Assembly: GCA_900317025.1 (NCBI GenBank) | Contig: ONFG01000005.1 | Span: 28,567 to 92,566 of the forward strand | Source of the DNA: an uncultured Eubacteriales bacterium | Lineage (GTDB): Bacteria; Bacillota; Clostridia; Oscillospirales; Acutalibacteraceae | Length of the DNA stretch: 64,000 bases | Reading direction: 5' to 3' | Part shown: positions 1 through 8,806 of the stretch, one piece after another | Layout: each line of letters opens with the position of its first letter | Position numbering within the stretch: position 1 is the first letter of the stretch | The notes under the pieces: model-generated | Database searches by the model: none | Told to the model about the DNA's origin: nothing | Seen by the model: only the letters and a program-made list of their open reading frames with translations | Translations under genes and position numbers: made by a program

Positions 1-11
1 ACGGGGCGTTG

Positions 12-168
12 TTATTATACTAAACTCAATTAAAAAGCTTTAAAAGCTTTTTATAGCGCCACAGGCGCGTTTGAGTTTGTATGAGACGGGATGACGCGCT
101 TTGCGCGGCATCAGCGTGCGCAGCACGCGCATTTCAAATTAATGCATTTAATCTGAAATTAGTATTAA
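12..168. repeat. Multi-hairpin interspersed repeat, copy 1
   Basis: First of three copies of an intergenic element. It opens with TACTAAACTCAA and ends with TTAGTATTA, so the ends form an imperfect TACTAA/TTAGTA inverted repeat. Inside are successive self-complementary blocks: AAAAAGC/GCTTTTT, GCGCC/GGCGC, GATGACGCGC/GCGCGGCATC, GCGTGC/GCACGC, and ATTTCAAATTAA/TTTAATCTGAAAT. No open reading frame of note is present. It resembles a non-autonomous MITE or a large REP-type element; which of these is inference. Confidence 0.75.
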
Positions 169-297
169 GACTCGGTCGCAAAACAGCTTCACCATTCGTC
201 AGACTGTTTTGACCCACATTATATTATATAACAAAGCGCAGGAAATTACAAGGAAAACGCAGTGTTTTTTCACTGTTTTTGAGCACAAAAAGGAGAA

Positions 298-324
298 GCG
301 GGCAGCTTTAACGGCTGCCCGCAA
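298..324 (-). terminator. Terminator-like hairpin
   Basis: A GCGGGCAGC/GCTGCCCGC stem with a seven-base loop lies just downstream of the minus-strand gene ending at 341. On the minus strand it is followed by CTTCTCCTTTTTG, a broken T-run, so it probably terminates that gene. Confidence 0.6.
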
Positions 325-340
325 AATTGCATTATTGACC

Positions 341-691
341 TCAACTTCTCTCCACGACTTCGTAAACTCGTCCCTTCTGTGTGAGGACCTCGTACTTGTC
401 GTAGAACTCATCCATATCAGTACCTTCGGCAACGATAACCTTGTACTTATATGTGCTCTGCTTCGACACGGTCGTAGAATAACCGGTGAAGAGAAGGGCG
501 CTGACAATAAAGTAACATACTGCCATGATGAACGCCCAACGGCGATGCTCCGGATTTACTATTCCGACAATGCTCACTGCCGTCGTTGCAACGGTAAACA
601 GTAAGAAGAGTATGATCGGAATCGGCCTGGTCTCGTCATCTACTATGATTTTCGTAGTTTCGGTTCTACTTACAATTTTTACTCCACGCAT
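341..691 (-). CDS. Small two-pass membrane protein, unknown function
   Basis: A 116-residue protein with two hydrophobic segments near residues 25-45 and 52-75, separated by a short charged turn, followed by a soluble tail of about 45 residues that contains a Val/Tyr-rich stretch. I do not recognise a family. The ATG at 691 is preferred over a GTG at 703 because a GGTGGGA sequence sits at a suitable distance before it. It follows htrA on the same strand across about 220 bases of very AT-rich DNA, so co-transcription is uncertain, and a hairpin at 298-324 ends the unit. Codon use looks like that of its neighbours. Confidence 0.55.
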   Translation of the reverse strand: MRGVKIVSRTETTKIIVDDETRPIPIILFLLFTVATTAVSIVGIVNPEHRRWAFIMAVCYFIVSALLFTGYSTTVSKQSTYKYKVIVAEGTDMDEFYDKYEVLTQKGRVYEVVERS

Positions 692-911
692 AAACCATCC
701 CACCCATATGTAAAATATCTACCATATATATTTTACTATATTTTTTGTAAAATTCCAATAGTTTTTTTGAAAAAAACTAAATTTTTTTCAAAAAATTTTT
801 CCAAGACAGATTTTTTACTTCTCAAAAAGAATTATTGTACAAAATTTCACTCGATATATGGTGAATTTGCTCATTTTATAACATAATATTTAGCACTAAA
901 TATTATTTAAT

Positions 912-2900
912 TTATTCAGGAAGCGCATCTCCCGTGTCGGCGAGCAGCTCGATCTCGACCTCAAACTCCTTACCCGCATCTCCGGGAGTCGGCGGACGGT
1001 AGATCGAAAGCTTTACCTTGTCGCCGGGCGAATATTTGCCAAGCTGAGAATAAAGTGTTGTGAAATCGGGGACGGACACTCCGTTGATCGCAGTGATAAC
1101 GTCGCCGTCTTTAATCTCTGTAGCCTTGAGCGGCGAATCGCTCTGAACGGCTTCCACCTTGATGCCGGTGATATCGTCGGCTGCGCCTGCCATATAAACC
1201 GAGCCGATTATACCGAGGCGGACTCTGCCCTCAACAAAGCCTTCCGCGATGAGGCTGTTAGCGATCTCGATCGTCGTATTTGACGGGATCGCAAAGCCCA
1301 TGCCCTCGTAATCGGTGCTGGCGATCTTGATGGTCGTGATGCCCATGACCTGACCTGCGCTGTTGAGAAGCGGACCACCGGAGTTGCCGGGGTTGATCGC
1401 CGCGTCTGTCTGGATATACGAGACGAGCGTATTTGATGGTACAGTCCTATTGAGCGCAGAAACGCAGCCCTTTGTAAGCGAATTTGAGTACGCGACGCCG
1501 CCGGGGTTGCCGACCGCGATAGCGTCCTGCCCTACCTCAAGCTGATCGGAGTTAACGAACTCGACGGGCTTGAGATCTTCCGCGTCAATCTTAACGACCG
1601 CAAGATCTGTTCTCGTATCAAAGCCGACCGTCGTTGCGGCGTAATGCTCGCCGCTCGTCGTAATTATCTCCACGCCGGTGTCCTTAGAATCCTCGATAAC
1701 ATGGCTATTCGTGATGATATAGCCGTTTTTCGTCGCGATGATGCCCGAGCCTGTGCCGGACTTATAATTCGAGTCGCCTATCTTATCTGCCGATGAATAA
1801 ACGACAACATTCACGACAGAATCGGAGACTTTTTTATACGCCTTTGCTGCGGTATACTCAGCGGTATCTATATCGCCCGGCTGATCGTTCACCTCGAGGT
1901 CGGCGGAATACAGGTCGAGAACGCTTTCTGCGTCGGGAGCGGCTTTAATGCCGGAATCGGCCGGAGCGCTCGGCTTATCGTGATCCGTCTCCTCTGCCTC
2001 ATCGCTGTCGCTGAAATCAAAGGGGACATCGCTGTCGTCAAAATCGAACGGTAAAAGACCGCTGAACGGGTTCTTTTTTTCGTCGCTGTCTTTATCCTTC
2101 TCGTCGGCCTTATCGTCGTCGCTGAACGGGTCATATGCGGAAAAATCGGTATCGATGAAGCGATCGAGGCCTCCGCCGAAGATGCCGTTTTCGCTGTACG
2201 CTCTCGAGCACTCGAGTATGAACGCGATCAGGAAAACAACGACAAGACCGGATATAAGGATAATATACGCCTTGGCGCCGTTTGAGATCGGCAGCTTGCT
2301 CTGATCCGCTGCGGGATACGCTGCGCCGTAGACGGCGTCTGGCCTTGCCGCGTCGGGCTGGCGCTCTATCTCCTCGCTGATCTTCTTTTCAAGCTCCACC
2401 TTCCGCCCCTCCAACGACACAACCGACGGCGGCGGCGTGTCGCCGCTCACGGTACGCACACCGGACTGGTTTATATACTCGGTTTCCGGGCTGCGGCCGA
2501 CCGGCGGCGTGTCACCGCTCACGGTACGCACACCGGGCTGGTTTATATCCTCGGTTTCCGGGCTGCGGTCGACCGGCGGCGGCGTGTCGCCGCTCACGGT
2601 ACGCACACCGGACTGGTTTATATACTCGGCTTCCGGGCTGCGGCCGACCGGCGGAGTGTCGCCGCTCACGGTACGCACACCGGGCTGGTTTATATCCTCG
2701 GTTTCCGGGCTGAGGCCGACCGGCGGCGGCGTGTCGCCGCTCACGGTACGCACACCGGACTGGTTTATATACTCGGTTTCCGGGCTGCGGTCGACCGGCG
2801 GCGTGTCACCGCTTATTTGCTGCGTTTCTGCGCTCTCGGGCGGCGTATTATTTATTTTCTTTTCGGGGGTATCTTTGTTTAAATCAAATGGCTCGTCCAT
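912..2900 (-). CDS. htrA: HtrA/DegP-type membrane-anchored serine protease with N-terminal tandem repeats
   Basis: Quality-control protease of the cell envelope, 662 residues. Order of parts: cytoplasmic N-terminus of about 210 residues containing five and a half 24-25-residue repeats (residues 30-158, VRTVSGDTPP core), one transmembrane helix at 211-233, an acidic linker rich in DSD/FDFDD (250-320), a trypsin-like domain, and a PDZ domain (about 565-655). The catalytic triad is visible: His400 in NSHVI, Asp432 in TRTDLAVVKI and Ser507 in GNSGGPLL. Gram-positive HtrA proteins usually have a short cytoplasmic tail, so the repeat-bearing tail is unusual. A two-component system lies just upstream on the same strand, as with CssRS or CiaRH control of htrA elsewhere; regulation here is inferred. 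Confidence 0.93.
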   Translation of the reverse strand: MDEPFDLNKDTPEKKINNTPPESAETQQISGDTPPVDRSPETEYINQSGVRTVSGDTPPPVGLSPETEDINQPGVRTVSGDTPPVGRSPEAEYINQSGVRTVSGDTPPPVDRSPETEDINQPGVRTVSGDTPPVGRSPETEYINQSGVRTVSGDTPPPSVVSLEGRKVELEKKISEEIERQPDAARPDAVYGAAYPAADQSKLPISNGAKAYIILISGLVVVFLIAFILECSRAYSENGIFGGGLDRFIDTDFSAYDPFSDDDKADEKDKDSDEKKNPFSGLLPFDFDDSDVPFDFSDSDEAEETDHDKPSAPADSGIKAAPDAESVLDLYSADLEVNDQPGDIDTAEYTAAKAYKKVSDSVVNVVVYSSADKIGDSNYKSGTGSGIIATKNGYIITNSHVIEDSKDTGVEIITTSGEHYAATTVGFDTRTDLAVVKIDAEDLKPVEFVNSDQLEVGQDAIAVGNPGGVAYSNSLTKGCVSALNRTVPSNTLVSYIQTDAAINPGNSGGPLLNSAGQVMGITTIKIASTDYEGMGFAIPSNTTIEIANSLIAEGFVEGRVRLGIIGSVYMAGAADDITGIKVEAVQSDSPLKATEIKDGDVITAINGVSVPDFTTLYSQLGKYSPGDKVKLSIYRPPTPGDAGKEFEVEIELLADTGDALPE
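2427..2813 (-). repeat. In-frame tandem repeat inside htrA
   Basis: Five full units and a partial one, each 72 or 75 bases, encode SGDTPP(P)V.RSPETEYINQSGVRTV-like peptides. Two unit types alternate: one with TPP and EYINQSG, the other with TPPP and EDINQPG, so a two-unit block appears to have been duplicated. Each unit boundary carries the GC-rich motif whose core, GTGTGCGTAC, recurs in non-coding DNA at 17146 and 19439; a GTGCGAAC variant lies upstream of lexA. Confidence 0.9.
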
Positions 2901-3073
2901 ATCTTCCCATCCTAATTTATCTTTCTCATAATAAGCGGATATATCCGCTTATATCATACATTATACCAAATTTGACTTCACAGGTCAATGTGTTTTCTTT
3001 GTCAGCGCACACTTAAAAGGCTGCTGCCTTTAATTTACAAACGCGAAGCATTTCCGGCATTTCAAGTGTCATT

Positions 3074-3226
3074 CTTAAACTAAATTAAAAAGCTTTAAAA
3101 GCTTTTTATAGCGCCGCAGGCGCGTTTGAGTTTGTATGAGACGGGATGATGCGCTTTGCGTGGCATCAGCGTGCGCAGCACGCGCATTTCAAATTAAAGC
3201 ATTTAATTTGAAATTAGTATTAAGAC
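3074..3226. repeat. Multi-hairpin interspersed repeat, copy 2
   Basis: Nearly identical to the copy at 12-168 and in the same orientation. It fills most of the 345-base gap between the histidine kinase stop and the htrA start. The rest of that gap (2901-3073) is AT-rich and shows nothing else I can name. Lying between the kinase and htrA, it could act as a transcript-end structure that uncouples the two. Confidence 0.75.
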
Positions 3227-3245
3227 TTCGGTATTCAATAAAATT

Positions 3246-4739
3246 TTACTCTTCCGCTTCGGTTTCGTGGTGCTTTTTCCCCTGCTCCTTTTTCTTCTTG
3301 GGCAGGCGGAACTCAAACGTTGTATACTCGCCCTCTACGCTTTCGGCGGTTATATCGCCGCCGTGCTGGCGGATGATCGAGCGAACAAGGTAAAGCCCCA
3401 ATCCCATGCCGTTCTTATCGTGGCTTCGGGACTTATCGGTCTTATAGAATCTGTCGAAAATAAAGCCGATCTGCTCGGGCGGGATGCCCTCGCCCGTGTT
3501 GGTGATCGAAACGACGGCTTCGTCGCCGACCTCCTGCGTTTTCACGGTTATATCGCCGCCTACATTCGTAAACTTCGAGGCGTTCTCGACAAGGTTGTAA
3601 ACGACCTGGTGGATCATATCGGGGTCGCCCTCGACCACGAGCGGCTGAAGCTCGTCAAGCCCGACGACATTTATCTTGCGCGCCTCAAGCTTCTGCTCGA
3701 AGGTAAGGAACGTATTTAATACGGTAGACGAGATATCGAAACTCGTTTTTACCATTTTCAGCTCGCCGCTGTCGATGCGCGACAGAGCAAGCATCGACGT
3801 AACGAGCCTTGAAAGGCGTTTTATCTCGACCGTAACGATATTGAGGTAATACGGCTGGCGCTCCTTCGGTATCGTGCCGTCGAGAATACCGTCGATGAAG
3901 CCCGCGATAGTCGTCATCGGCGTTTTCAGCTCATGTGAAACGTTTGCAACGAACGCCCTGCGCATACCCTCGCTTGCAGCGAGAGAATCCGCCATTTTAT
4001 TGAACGAGCGCGCGAGGTCGCCGATCTCGTCGTTGCTCGTCGTATTTACTCTTACGGAGAAATCGCCCTTACCGAACGCCTTCGCCGCCTTCGCCATCTG
4101 ACCGAGCGGCTTTGTGAGCTGATACGAGAAAAGCCCCACAAAGCAGAAGATCAGAGCAAAGATGATGATGCCCGCCGAACAAAAGATCTTGACGAGCGTC
4201 ACGACGTACTCCTTGTAATGCTGAGCGGAGCTTGTAACGAACACAGCGCCGATCGGCTGCAGCTCGCCGTTTTTAAGCGTCTGGACGGGTACGCCGACAA
4301 TATAATATCTGCCCTCGTAAACGCCGCCGAAGTTTGACACCTCTTTTAGCCGGCCGTCCATCGCAGCCGAGACAAGCTCCGGTTTTATCACGGTCAATGT
4401 ATCGATGCCCTCCGCATTCTCGGAGCAGAACGTAACGGCGCCGTTTTCGTCGGTCACGATAAAGTCGGTATGAAGCCCGCCGGAGAGCGTGCGCACCGTA
4501 TCGCGGATCACATCGTCATACTCCTTCGGGAAGGTCGCCCTGTCATTTTCGACGACCGCCTTGTCGGTGATCGCCAGAGAGACTGTCGTGGCGTAGCTGG
4601 TGAGGCTTTCCCATCTTTCCACCTCCCAATACTGCGTAACGAAGAAGACAATCATCACGCCGAGTATCGCAAAGCCGAGAAACACGGCGATCATACTCAG
4701 CCAAAGGTACTTTTTGAATATGGTCTGTCTCTTTTTCAT
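3246..4739 (-). CDS. Two-component sensor histidine kinase
   Basis: Membrane sensor of 497 residues that autophosphorylates and passes phosphate to the regulator encoded 18 bases upstream. Transmembrane helices at about 15-35 and 180-205 bracket an extracytoplasmic sensor of about 145 residues. A HAMP linker follows (about 206-258), then a HisKA domain with His269 in NVSHELKTP, then a HATPase_c domain with an N box (NLVENA) and a G box (GMGLGLYLV). The C-terminus ends in a Lys/Glu-rich tail. Overall architecture matches PhoR/CssS/VicK-type kinases. The signal is unknown. Proximity to htrA suggests envelope or secretion stress, which is inference. Confidence 0.92.
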   Translation of the reverse strand: MKKRQTIFKKYLWLSMIAVFLGFAILGVMIVFFVTQYWEVERWESLTSYATTVSLAITDKAVVENDRATFPKEYDDVIRDTVRTLSGGLHTDFIVTDENGAVTFCSENAEGIDTLTVIKPELVSAAMDGRLKEVSNFGGVYEGRYYIVGVPVQTLKNGELQPIGAVFVTSSAQHYKEYVVTLVKIFCSAGIIIFALIFCFVGLFSYQLTKPLGQMAKAAKAFGKGDFSVRVNTTSNDEIGDLARSFNKMADSLAASEGMRRAFVANVSHELKTPMTTIAGFIDGILDGTIPKERQPYYLNIVTVEIKRLSRLVTSMLALSRIDSGELKMVKTSFDISSTVLNTFLTFEQKLEARKINVVGLDELQPLVVEGDPDMIHQVVYNLVENASKFTNVGGDITVKTQEVGDEAVVSITNTGEGIPPEQIGFIFDRFYKTDKSRSHDKNGMGLGLYLVRSIIRQHGGDITAESVEGEYTTFEFRLPKKKKEQGKKHHETEAEE

Positions 4740-4757
4740 GGTGAAAGAATCGCCTCG

Positions 4758-5447
4758 TTACTCCTTGACCTCAAACTTGTAGCCGACGCCCCAAACGGTT
4801 TTGAGAACCCACTTATCGGAAACGCCCTCGAGCTTTTCTCTGAGCCTCTTGATGTGAACGTCGACCGTTCTCGAATCGCCGTAGTAATCGAAACCCCAGA
4901 CCTCGTCGAGAAGCTGATCTCTTGTGAACACCCTGTTCGGGTTGCTTGCGAGGTGATAGATAAGCTCCATCTCCTTCGGCGGCGTATCTATCTGCTTGCC
5001 GTCGACCTTAAGCTCGTAGTTTGTGAGGTTGATCGAGAGCTTGTCCCACTTTACCTCTTTTATCTGCGAGACCTCTGCCTTGCCGGTGCGGCGCATTACG
5101 GCTCTGATCCTCGCGACAACCTCCTTCGCCTCGAAGGGCTTTGTAACGTAGTCGTCGGCGCCAAGCTCAAGCCCGAGCACCTTATCGAAGACCTCGCCCT
5201 TAGCCGTGAGCATGATTATCGGGCACTGCGACGTTTTTCGGATTTCTCTGCAAACGCCCCAGCCGTCAAGCCCGGGAAGCATGATGTCGAGCATTACAAA
5301 ATCGGGGTGTTCCGATTCAAAAAGGCGGAGCGCCTCGTTGCCGTCGTTAGCGATTATGACCTGAAAGTCCTCTTTCTCTATGTACAATCTTAACAATTCG
5401 CAGATGTTTGTATCGTCATCTACAACAAGTATCTTTCCTGCACTCAT
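4758..5447 (-). CDS. OmpR/PhoB-family response regulator
   Basis: DNA-binding regulator of 229 residues paired with the kinase that follows it. The receiver domain (about 4-118) shows the acidic pair in VVDDD, phospho-acceptor Asp54 in VMLDIMLPG, Thr81 and Lys103 in VTKPF. A winged-helix output domain occupies about 130-228, with the usual DVHIKRLREKL recognition region and VWGVGYKFE ending. The ATG at 5447 is chosen because GGAGGT lies seven bases before it; an upstream TTG would overlap that site. The product is likely to bind direct repeats upstream of its own operon and perhaps htrA. Confidence 0.93.
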   Translation of the reverse strand: MSAGKILVVDDDTNICELLRLYIEKEDFQVIIANDGNEALRLFESEHPDFVMLDIMLPGLDGWGVCREIRKTSQCPIIMLTAKGEVFDKVLGLELGADDYVTKPFEAKEVVARIRAVMRRTGKAEVSQIKEVKWDKLSINLTNYELKVDGKQIDTPPKEMELIYHLASNPNRVFTRDQLLDEVWGFDYYGDSRTVDVHIKRLREKLEGVSDKWVLKTVWGVGYKFEVKE

Positions 5448-5570
5448 ATTTTCTACCTCCAATTTGCGCCAAGTGCGGCGTCTGTTTAAATTATAATCAA
5501 TATTAAATGATAAAAGGTGAACAAAGTAATAATAAACGGGAAATTAAAATATAAATTATGCAAAAGAAGC

Positions 5571-6095
5571 TTAAAGGTGAGCAAGCGCGAAATTCCTGTA
5601 CCGCTTGTCCCCTGTGACGTCCTCTATAACGTTGATGAAGCCGGGAAGGCGCACCTGCTGGTCTTCGCTTTCAAGCTCGATCTCGAGCGTCGCGAAGCTT
5701 TCGTCGAAGTCGTAGATATCAAGCTCGAATAGCTGGTCGTCGAACTCAAAGCAGTGGCGGTACTTTTTTATCGGGTGGGTGCCGCCGAGCATCGTCAGGG
5801 AAAGGCGCTCATACTCCTCCCGTGTAATCTCATACTCCGTTTCAAAGCGTGAAAGCCCGTTTATCTCCTGCTTCAGGGTGTAATAGAAGCGGCACTCGTC
5901 CTTATAGTCTCTGCGGCGTATCCTGCCGCCCTCGCCGTTTTCACCTGTTATATACATCTGCTCTATGCGCGAGCAGTCGTAGCCGTGGCAGGTGCGGATA
6001 ATATCCATAGTTTTTTCATCGGGCGGGGCTATAAGGTATTTTCTCTCGATTTCAAGAGGTTTGCCGTCCTTCATCGGTTTATTTATATGTGACAT
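5571..6095 (-). CDS. CYTH-domain phosphohydrolase-like protein
   Basis: A 174-residue protein with the N-terminal EIERKYL signature (ExExK) of the CYTH fold, followed by GRIRRRDYKD, YYTLKQ and alternating acidic/basic strands ending in LEIELES, as expected for a tunnel-shaped beta barrel that binds triphosphates and divalent metal. Family members are class IV adenylate cyclases, thiamine triphosphatases or inorganic triphosphatases; the sequence does not decide which. The ATG at 6095 follows GGAGG. It lies 15 bases downstream of lexA and probably shares its transcript. Confidence 0.85.
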   Translation of the reverse strand: MSHINKPMKDGKPLEIERKYLIAPPDEKTMDIIRTCHGYDCSRIEQMYITGENGEGGRIRRRDYKDECRFYYTLKQEINGLSRFETEYEITREEYERLSLTMLGGTHPIKKYRHCFEFDDQLFELDIYDFDESFATLEIELESEDQQVRLPGFINVIEDVTGDKRYRNFALAHL

Positions 6096-6110
6096 GGCCA
6101 CCTCCGCAGG

Positions 6111-6710
6111 CTACTCATAATTTCTCACGAGCGTCACGACCTTACCCAGGATCCTGACCTCCTTTGAGATTATCGGCTCATACTCCGGATTTTCGGGCTG
6201 GAGCCTTATGTAATTCTCCTCTCTAAAGAAGCGCTTGACGGTCGCCTCGTCGTCTAGCAGAGCCACAACGATATCTCCGTTTTCTGCGGTCGACTGGCGC
6301 ACGAAGACGACGGCGTCGCCGTTATAGATCCCGGCGTTTATCATGCTGTCGCCCTTGACGCGAAGCGCGAAGATCTCACGCCCTCTTTTAACGCTCTCAT
6401 CAACGGTGACGTAGCCGAGGTTCTCCTCAAAGGCGAGTATCGGCATACCGGCGGTTACAGTTCCAATGATCGGCACGGCGACGCTGCCGGGCGTTCCGTC
6501 GAGATTATTTATAAAGATAGCCCTTGCGCGGTCGGGGCGGCGGGAGATATAGCCGTATCGCTCGAGCGTATTCAGATGATTATGCACGGTCGAAGTGGAC
6601 TTGAAGCCCGTGGCGTCGCAGATCTCGCGCACCGTAGGCGCGATCCCGTCGTCACGATGTTCCACGAGGTAATCGTAGACCTTTTGCTGACTTTTCGTTA
6701 ATTTCCTCAT
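6111..6710 (-). CDS. lexA: SOS repressor LexA
   Basis: Repressor of the DNA-damage response, 199 residues. The N-terminal winged helix (1-65) includes the recognition region GFKSTSTVHNHL. The C-terminal S24 self-cleavage domain has the Ala87-Gly88 scissile bond in TVTAGMP, catalytic Ser122 in VKGDSMINAG and Lys159 in EATVKRFF. The ATG at 6710 follows AGAGGTGAG. A longer frame starting at 6821 would add 37 residues read from a short palindromic repeat and the promoter itself and is not credible. The operator at 6767-6780 indicates self-repression. Confidence 0.96.
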   Translation of the reverse strand: MRKLTKSQQKVYDYLVEHRDDGIAPTVREICDATGFKSTSTVHNHLNTLERYGYISRRPDRARAIFINNLDGTPGSVAVPIIGTVTAGMPILAFEENLGYVTVDESVKRGREIFALRVKGDSMINAGIYNGDAVVFVRQSTAENGDIVVALLDDEATVKRFFREENYIRLQPENPEYEPIISKEVRILGKVVTLVRNYE

Positions 6711-6740
6711 AAAGCTCACCTCTTTTATATAATTAAATCT

Positions 6741-6780
6741 ATTATAACACACTCTCCCGAAAATATCAAACATTAGTTCG
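6741..6780 (-). promoter_or_regulatory. lexA promoter with LexA operator
   Basis: On the minus strand a TTGATA -35 (6769-6764) is separated by 17 bases from a TATAAT -10 (6746-6741). The 14-base CGAACTAATGTTTG at 6780-6767, matching the Firmicutes LexA box (CGAAC-N4-GTTYG), overlaps the -35. Binding there would block transcription of lexA and the following CYTH gene. Confidence 0.88.
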
Positions 6781-6816
6781 GCGTGCGGCGTGTCGCCGCT
6801 CACAGTTCGCACTTTT
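6781..6816 (-). repeat. Short GC-rich palindromic repeat upstream of lexA
   Basis: On the minus strand this reads GTGCGAACTGTGAGCGGCGA followed by CACGCCGC, forming a GCGGCG/CGCCGC hairpin. It is the same unit that occurs in frame five times in htrA, where it encodes VRTVSGDTP. Here it lies immediately upstream of the lexA promoter and is non-coding. Confidence 0.65.
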
Positions 6817-6877
6817 ACCATCTCTTGACCGCAACCCTCGTCCCGCGAGGGTCACCGCCCAGAAAGGAACGATCAAT

Positions 6878-7438
6878 ATGCAAAACGAAATTTTTCCCCA
6901 AAAGACACAGCGCTTACTGCTCCGCTTCGAGATCGCAGGCTTTGTCTTCAACTGCGCCGCCGCTGCGGTGCTGCATTTTCTCTTTGAGTGGAGCGGCGAG
7001 GAGCTTTTTACCGCGCTCTTCTCCGCTGTAAATGAAAGCGTGTGGGAGCACCTGAAAATTTTCTCCATTCCCTACGTCGTATGGGCGTTTGTCGAGGTCT
7101 TCTGTGTGGGAGTGCCGTTCAAGCGTCTTGCTGTGTCAAAGGTTTTCGGGCTTTACGTTATGATAATAACGATCCCCGTGTTCTTCTATACATACACGGG
7201 GATCGTCGGGAACAACATTGCGATCATCGATATAATAAGCGGCTTTGCGATAACGGCGCTTGCGTACCTCGTCTCCTACAGGCTCATAACAAGAGCGACG
7301 TTTATCGACCGCTACTTTGCACTTGCGGCTTTTCTCTTCGCCGTTTACTGCGTGATGACGGCGTTTTTCACGTTAGCGCCGCCGCAGCTCGGGCTTTTCA
7401 AAGACCCTCAGACGGGCGGCTACGGCTTGCCGGTCTGA
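6878..7438 (+). CDS. DUF6512-like integral membrane protein
   Basis: A 186-residue protein with about six hydrophobic segments. The first loop contains NESVWEHLKIF, which I associate with the DUF6512 family (proteins of unknown function in Clostridia). An AAAGGA site precedes the ATG. The gene stands alone on the plus strand, divergent from lexA, and its last 19 bases overlap the 3' end of the convergent MATE gene. No function can be assigned. Confidence 0.7.
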   Translation: MQNEIFPQKTQRLLLRFEIAGFVFNCAAAAVLHFLFEWSGEELFTALFSAVNESVWEHLKIFSIPYVVWAFVEVFCVGVPFKRLAVSKVFGLYVMIITIPVFFYTYTGIVGNNIAIIDIISGFAITALAYLVSYRLITRATFIDRYFALAAFLFAVYCVMTAFFTLAPPQLGLFKDPQTGGYGLPV

Positions 7439-8763
7439 TCTTTTGCGGGCTTCCAAAGCCCCTTTGCGTAAAAGCTTACGGCGAGAACCGTCGAGATGAC
7501 CCAGCCGACCGGCCACGACATCCATATCCCCGTCGAGCCGAAGTACGGCGTAAACGCATAGGCGAGCACGACGCGCAGCAGCAGGTCGGAGAACGTCGAG
7601 ATCATGAAGTATTTTACTGCCGACGCGCCCCTCATGATGCCGTCGCACGTAAGCTTGACCATGACAATGAAGTAAAACGGCGCGGTTATCAGCATGAACT
7701 GCCGCCCCGTGGCAAGCGCCGCGTCGGTCGGGCTGTCCATGAACAACTTTATCATAAACGTTCCGCAGAGCGTGTAAAGCGCCACAAATGGCAGGGCTAT
7801 CACGGCGTCAATCTTCACGGCGGAACGAAAGCCCTCTTTAACGCGGTCGTATCGGCCGCTGCCCATATTCTGGGCGGTATAGTTTGAAACGGCGTTAGCC
7901 GACGTTGTAAAAACGGTAATGGCGAACGTATTGAGCTGTATCGCCGCACCGTAGCCGGCGATGACCGACGAGCCGAAGCTGTTTACAAGCCCCTGTATGA
8001 AAAGCCCGCCGACCGAAACGAAGCTCTGCTGCAATATGCTCGGCACAGCAAGCACGAGTATGCGCCGCAGAGAATACGGCGACCAAAGCTCCACCTTGCC
8101 CGTCGTTTTAAGCTTTTTAAGCTCTACCATAAGGGCGATAAGCGAAAGCATCGACGAAACGCCCTGCGCAATGAACGTCGCCCACGCAACGCCGGCAACG
8201 CCCCAGTGGAGCTTTGCGACAAAAACGTAGTCGAGCGCGATGTTCGCAAGCGATGAGCCGATAAGAAAATAGAGCGGCGTTCTGGAATTGCCCAGCGCGT
8301 TGAACGAGCCGGTGCAGACGTTGTAAAGGTAGAGGAACACGAAGCCGTAAACGTAGATGCGCAGGTAAAGCGCCGAATCGGCGAAAATATTCTCGGGCGT
8401 GTGCAAAAGTCTTAAAACCGGGTCGCACAAAAGCAGGCTCAGAATGGACAGAACCGCTCCCGCTGCCAGCGCCATCAAAAGCGACGTGCTGATCGTGCTT
8501 TTAACGTCCTTGTACTTCTTTGCGCCGTACATACTTGAAATAACAACTGAGCAGCCGACGTTGGAGCCGAGCGCAAACGCCATTATTATCATCGTCATCG
8601 GGTAAGACGCGCTGACGGCGGCGAGGGCTTCCTCTCCTGCGTAGCGCCCCGCAATGACCTTGTCGGCGATGTTGTAAACCTGCTGGAACGCGACGCTCAG
8701 CACCATCGGCAGAGCGAACTTCAGCAGGGCTTTCGTTGGTTTTTCACGTGTAAGATCGGTCAC
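7420..8763 (-). CDS. MATE-family multidrug/cation antiporter
   Basis: A 447-residue membrane protein of about 12 helices in two homologous halves, expected to export cationic drugs or metabolites in exchange for sodium or protons. Typical MATE features are FALPMVLSVAFQQVYNIAD near the start, RYAGEEALAAVSASYP in helix 2, and a matching second-half segment FQQSF-like (ILQQSFVSVGGLFIQGLVN). The start is a GTG preceded by GAGGCG. It follows the RND exporter gene on the same strand after a strong hairpin. Confidence 0.9.
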   Translation of the reverse strand: MTDLTREKPTKALLKFALPMVLSVAFQQVYNIADKVIAGRYAGEEALAAVSASYPMTMIIMAFALGSNVGCSVVISSMYGAKKYKDVKSTISTSLLMALAAGAVLSILSLLLCDPVLRLLHTPENIFADSALYLRIYVYGFVFLYLYNVCTGSFNALGNSRTPLYFLIGSSLANIALDYVFVAKLHWGVAGVAWATFIAQGVSSMLSLIALMVELKKLKTTGKVELWSPYSLRRILVLAVPSILQQSFVSVGGLFIQGLVNSFGSSVIAGYGAAIQLNTFAITVFTTSANAVSNYTAQNMGSGRYDRVKEGFRSAVKIDAVIALPFVALYTLCGTFMIKLFMDSPTDAALATGRQFMLITAPFYFIVMVKLTCDGIMRGASAVKYFMISTFSDLLLRVVLAYAFTPYFGSTGIWMSWPVGWVISTVLAVSFYAKGLWKPAKDQTGKP

Positions 8764-8806
8764 TTGACAGATCGCCTCATTTCAATATGTAATATAAAAG
8801 CTTGAA

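Noticed and set aside
2427-2813. CRISPR-like regularly spaced repeat
   Set aside because: Units are contiguous without unique spacers, keep the reading frame of htrA, and have no cas genes near.
6711-6821. Extended lexA start at 6821
   Set aside because: It would translate the short repeat, the operator and the promoter; the ribosome binding site is at the inner ATG.
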